Of a stretch of 6,091 nucleotides of DNA, positions 3,327 to 6,091 are shown piece by piece. Positions within the stretch are counted from its first letter, which is position 1; each line of letters opens with the position of its first letter. Source of the stretch: Syntrophomonas sp. UBA5432. GTDB taxonomy: Bacteria; Bacillota; Syntrophomonadia; Syntrophomonadales; Syntrophomonadaceae. The DNA lies in contig DIRQ01000008.1 of assembly GCA_002424365.1 (NCBI GenBank), positions 26,241 to 32,331 of the forward strand. Reading direction: 5' to 3'. Under the pieces are notes generated by a model. That model made no database searches, was not told the DNA's origin, and worked only from the letters and a program-made list of their open reading frames with translations. The position numbers were made by a program, and so were the translations under genes.

Positions 3327-6091
3327 TTATTTTGAAAGCAGGCTGTAAAGCACCTGGGCCATCTGTGCCCTGGTGGTAGTATCCTTTGGAGAAAGCATGT
3401 TCCCGCTGCCGCTAACGGTTCCAGTTTCCACAAAGAGTTTCATGGCATCTTTTGCCCAGATAGATAAGTCGTTGGCGTCGCTGAAGTTGGAGAGCGTCTT
3501 GCCGGTATCACCCTGTGGCAGCTTGCCGATAACTTTCAGCGCATTATACAGCAGGGTGAACATCTCCTGGCGGGTGATTTCCTTTTCCGGTACGAACATA
3601 TTGTTTCCTGCGCCTGCTGATATGCCCAATTTCTTTGCTGCAGCCAGATAGCCGGTGTAATAGGTGTTGCCCGCGTCTGCGAAGTTATCCTTGGCATTTA
3701 AGTCTGGGGCTATGCCGTATGATTTCATCAGCATGACGATGAACTGTCCCCTTGTCAGCCTCGCTTCCGGACTGAAATTGCCGCCTCCCGTACCTGCGGT
3801 AATCTCCCTTGCGGCGATAAAGGAAACTGCTTTTGCATACCATGCATCATTCGCCACATCCTTGAAGCTCATGTGATTGTAGCTTACGGCGTAGTAGCTG
3901 AAATGTATGGTAGTAAAGGTTACGGTTCCGGTTTCAGGGTTATAATGCCCATTGGGCACGGAAACCGCCTTGCCGTTACCGTCGATGTACCAGATGACAA
4001 TGCTTTCGGGGTTGGCAAGCTCCGCCGTCGTCGGAGCATAGGGGATGGATATCGTTACTGGCGCATTAGGGTTAGACCAGTCGGTCTGCCTGCCGTCGAT
4101 GGACAGGGTGAGCTGTACCAGCGGCCTGTCGCCGACGGCATCTCTGACATTCTCCGGCAGGTCGGATTTATCTCCATGACCGATGGTAATCTGCGCCTTA
4201 TTTCCGTCTGCACCCGCAACACCTGTCAGCATATTGGAGGTCACTGTGATGCTGCCTGCGTCGGTATTAAGAGTCAGCGTACCTTGAACATTAGTCGTTG
4301 ACAAGTCCGGAACCGGTATGCCAACGGAATAGGTATCAGTGCCGGGAATGGAGGGCATCGTGATAACGGTTCCGCCCTGATTCAGGTTCTGTGAGCCTGT
4401 ATCTATGGATGCGGTTCCGGCATCCTTGTCAACCGTCACCGGAATTGTAGTTTCCGCGCCGCTTCCTTCTTTCACTTCTGCTTTATAGGCCGGGGCTGCT
4501 GGAGTTGTGGGAGTGCTGCTTCCGCTGCCTGAACCACCGCCGCCTTTATACGTCCAGTTGGCCGTGACGGTCACACTCCTTGGAGGCATGGTGAAGGTTG
4601 TTGTCGCGCTATTCGATTTTGTAAAGGTCACACCATCCGAAGAAGTCCAACCGATGAAGCTGTAATTGCTCCTGCTGCCGGCGTGGATGGAGACCTGTGC
4701 GCCAGGGGCGTATTGACCTGCGCCACTGGTTCCCGCATAGCTGCCATTTACGGTTACCGTATAAGCCGTAGGCGCAGCTGTCGGCGTGGCTGCCACGCTT
4801 GCCTCCGCTCCGTTGCCTGCGCTGTTGACCGCCCGCACCTTGAAGGTGTACGCCGTGCCGTTGGTTAATCCGGTGAAGGTATGAGTGGTGCTGGTATTGG
4901 CCGTAACCCATGTGCTGCCGTTATCACTGGACACTTCGTATCGGATGATTGCAGCGCCGCCGTCGCTGGCCGGAGCCGTCCAGCTTAACGCCACCCGACC
5001 ATTGCCGGGCGTGGCGGTTAAGCTCTGCGGCACAGTGGGCACGGTGGGGGCGGTGGGCACGGCCAGGAACGGGTATCCGTCATTATCGCTGGCATTAATA
5101 ACCCAAGTCGCAGCGAAGTCCCAGCCATCATATGTTTCCTGCTGCTTCATTTCGGTGGTGCTTTTTCCTACGCCGCCGTCTGAAGATGTCTGATGTGATG
5201 TCTCGGTATCCCAGTAGCTGCCCGTAATGATACCATCTGAATGATTGAATCCTACCAGACCGCCGATATAACTATCCCCAGATACTGCACCGGTCGCATA
5301 AGAATTGGTAATCGAGCTCGAGTTATACCCGACCAGGCCGCCGATGTCTTCCTGTCCGGATACGGCTCCTCTGGCAAAAGAATCGCTGATCGGACCGATG
5401 TTGCTTCCCACCAGGCCGCCAACAAGTGTATAAGAAATACCCGTTTCGGTACCCGTCACAGTGCCGGTGGCGTAAGATTTATCGATATTTCCCTCATTGT
5501 TAATTCCTACAAGACCCCCGATGCCATACAGGCCTTCTACATTACCAACAGCGTGCGATTTGGTGATGGCACCAAAATTATTCCCCACCAGGCCGCCTAC
5601 AACGCTGTTGCTGCTCGTTACAGTTACTTCGGCATGACAGTTGGTGATTGTACCATTTGCTGAATTTTCTCCCGCTAAACCACCGATAGAGCCGCTCCAA
5701 GTATCCGTCACAGTGCCGGTGGCGTAAGAATCGGCGATCGAACCAAAATTCTGCCCCACCAGGCCGCCAACTCGATCTTTACCGGTCACATCGCCTGTCA
5801 CATATGAGTTGGTAACCTGACCACGGTTCCCTCCCACCAGGCCGCCGACACAATCACTTCCGGTTACCTTTACGCCCACCAGCCCGAGATTCCGAATTTT
5901 TGCCGTTGTTTCGGCGTAACCGAACAAGCCTATATCGTCTTGATCCGGACGGTTAATGACAAGGCCGCTGATGGTATGCCCGCCGCCGTCAAAACTGCCG
6001 GTGAAATCGACCAACATGCCTATCGGCTCCCAGCCTTCGCCGGTGTTGTAGTCGCTCAGGTTTATATTCGCTGTTTGCCTGAAGTGCTTGT
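3327..6091 (-). CDS. SLH-anchored surface protein with GLUG repeats, FN3 and InlB-type repeat (5' partial)
   Basis: The frame is open to the window edge. The ATG at 6017 is internal, because the 24 codons before it (KHFRQTANINLSDY...GWEPIG) continue the fold, so the signal peptide and N-terminus lie outside. Of 920 visible residues (K of KHF = 1), about 53-290 hold nine GLUG units, each beginning (V/I)GGLVG or similar and spaced 26-33 residues, closed by the usual SYWDTETS segment. A fibronectin type III domain follows (about 350-436), then an InlB B-type repeat (442-513) with GWTSSDG and TFTMP, a Gly/Ser linker (515-526), a beta-rich module often found before SLH domains (533-738), and three SLH domains (740-790, 802-857, 866-920) with LTRGQ, ITRQE and TTRAQ. 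SLH triplets bind pyruvylated secondary cell-wall polymers, so the protein sits on the cell surface with its GLUG/FN3 part outward, probably for adhesion or matrix contact. No enzymatic motif is seen. G+C is higher than in carD. Confidence 0.92.
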   Translation of the reverse strand, partial: KHFRQTANINLSDYNTGEGWEPIGMLVDFTGSFDGGGHTISGLVINRPDQDDIGLFGYAETTAKIRNLGLVGVKVTGSDCVGGLVGGNRGQVTNSYVTGDVTGKDRVGGLVGQNFGSIADSYATGTVTDTWSGSIGGLAGENSANGTITNCHAEVTVTSSNSVVGGLVGNNFGAITKSHAVGNVEGLYGIGGLVGINNEGNIDKSYATGTVTGTETGISYTLVGGLVGSNIGPISDSFARGAVSGQEDIGGLVGYNSSSITNSYATGAVSGDSYIGGLVGFNHSDGIITGSYWDTETSHQTSSDGGVGKSTTEMKQQETYDGWDFAATWVINASDNDGYPFLAVPTAPTVPTVPQSLTATPGNGRVALSWTAPASDGGAAIIRYEVSSDNGSTWVTANTSTTHTFTGLTNGTAYTFKVRAVNSAGNGAEASVAATPTAAPTAYTVTVNGSYAGTSGAGQYAPGAQVSIHAGSRSNYSFIGWTSSDGVTFTKSNSATTTFTMPPRSVTVTANWTYKGGGGSGSGSSTPTTPAAPAYKAEVKEGSGAETTIPVTVDKDAGTASIDTGSQNLNQGGTVITMPSIPGTDTYSVGIPVPDLSTTNVQGTLTLNTDAGSITVTSNMLTGVAGADGNKAQITIGHGDKSDLPENVRDAVGDRPLVQLTLSIDGRQTDWSNPNAPVTISIPYAPTTAELANPESIVIWYIDGNGKAVSVPNGHYNPETGTVTFTTIHFSYYAVSYNHMSFKDVANDAWYAKAVSFIAAREITAGTGGGNFSPEARLTRGQFIVMLMKSYGIAPDLNAKDNFADAGNTYYTGYLAAAKKLGISAGAGNNMFVPEKEITRQEMFTLLYNALKVIGKLPQGDTGKTLSNFSDANDLSIWAKDAMKLFVETGTVSGSGNMLSPKDTTTRAQMAQVLYSLLSK
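5407..5846 (-). repeat. Intragenic DNA repeats encoding GLUG units
   Basis: The 14-mer CCCACCAGGCCGCC (plus-strand reading; it encodes the GGLVG core) occurs exactly at 5407-5420, 5584-5597, 5755-5768 and 5833-5846, always at distances divisible by three (177, 171 and 78 bp). A 25-bp exact repeat occurs at 5453-5477 and 5705-5729, 252 bp apart, encoding SYATGTVT both times. The DNA identity goes beyond what the protein motif requires, which points to recent duplication or gene conversion within the array. Confidence 0.8.

Noticed and set aside
4609..4911. 100-codon minus-strand frame inside the surface gene
   Set aside because: It is an out-of-frame reading of the FN3/InlB region, with a low-complexity peptide rich in Arg, Gln and Gly.
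3373..5663. Several plus-strand open frames of 61-142 codons
   Set aside because: They all lie antisense to the SLH surface-protein gene, have no family features, and arise from its GC-rich repetitive codons.
5407..5846. CRISPR-like regularly spaced repeats
   Set aside because: The repeats are unequal in spacing (177, 171 and 78 bp), in frame and inside a coding sequence. They encode the GLUG motif.
6015..6017. ATG as start of the surface protein
   Set aside because: The upstream in-frame codons to the window edge are open and encode typical sequence preceding the GLUG array. No signal peptide follows this ATG.

Overview
The window looks like chromosomal DNA of a Gram-positive anaerobe of the class Clostridia. 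A relative of the Peptococcaceae/Desulfotomaculum-Pelotomaculum type is a reasonable guess, not a proof. The basis is a CarD-family regulator of the clostridial type, a surface protein ending in three S-layer homology (SLH) domains, strong G-rich ribosome binding sites, AT-rich intergenic DNA and an acyl-CoA (crotonase) gene. No RNA gene, CRISPR array or complete transposon was seen.

Layout from left to right. Bases 1-233 are mostly non-coding and lead into a small four-helix membrane protein of unknown function (234-707, +). A short intergenic stretch with a 7-bp tandem repeat and a strong two-way terminator (869-913) separates it from a convergent crotonase-superfamily gene (924-1706, -). 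Bases 1821-2351 are a gene graveyard. It holds the last third of a carbamate kinase gene (-) with no start, and a RelB/DinJ antitoxin remnant (+) that keeps its promoter, ribosome binding site and first 17 codons but has lost its middle and its end. An extended -10 promoter then drives a complete CarD/CdnL-like regulator gene (2510-3010, +). A 316-bp non-coding stretch with several small palindromes and a strong minus-strand terminator follows. The rest (3327-6091, -) is one large surface-protein gene whose 5' end lies beyond the window. It encodes GLUG repeats, a fibronectin type III domain, an InlB-type repeat, a beta-rich module and three SLH domains.

The genes do not form one operon or one pathway. 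Transcription units are mostly single genes in alternating directions: membrane protein and crotonase converge, and carD and the surface protein converge. The surface gene is visibly richer in G+C than carD and the membrane protein gene. I see no convincing undescribed multi-gene system. The points most worth checking are the two decayed genes side by side, the leftover antitoxin with intact expression signals, and the repeat structure of the SLH/GLUG surface protein, which could change length in frame.
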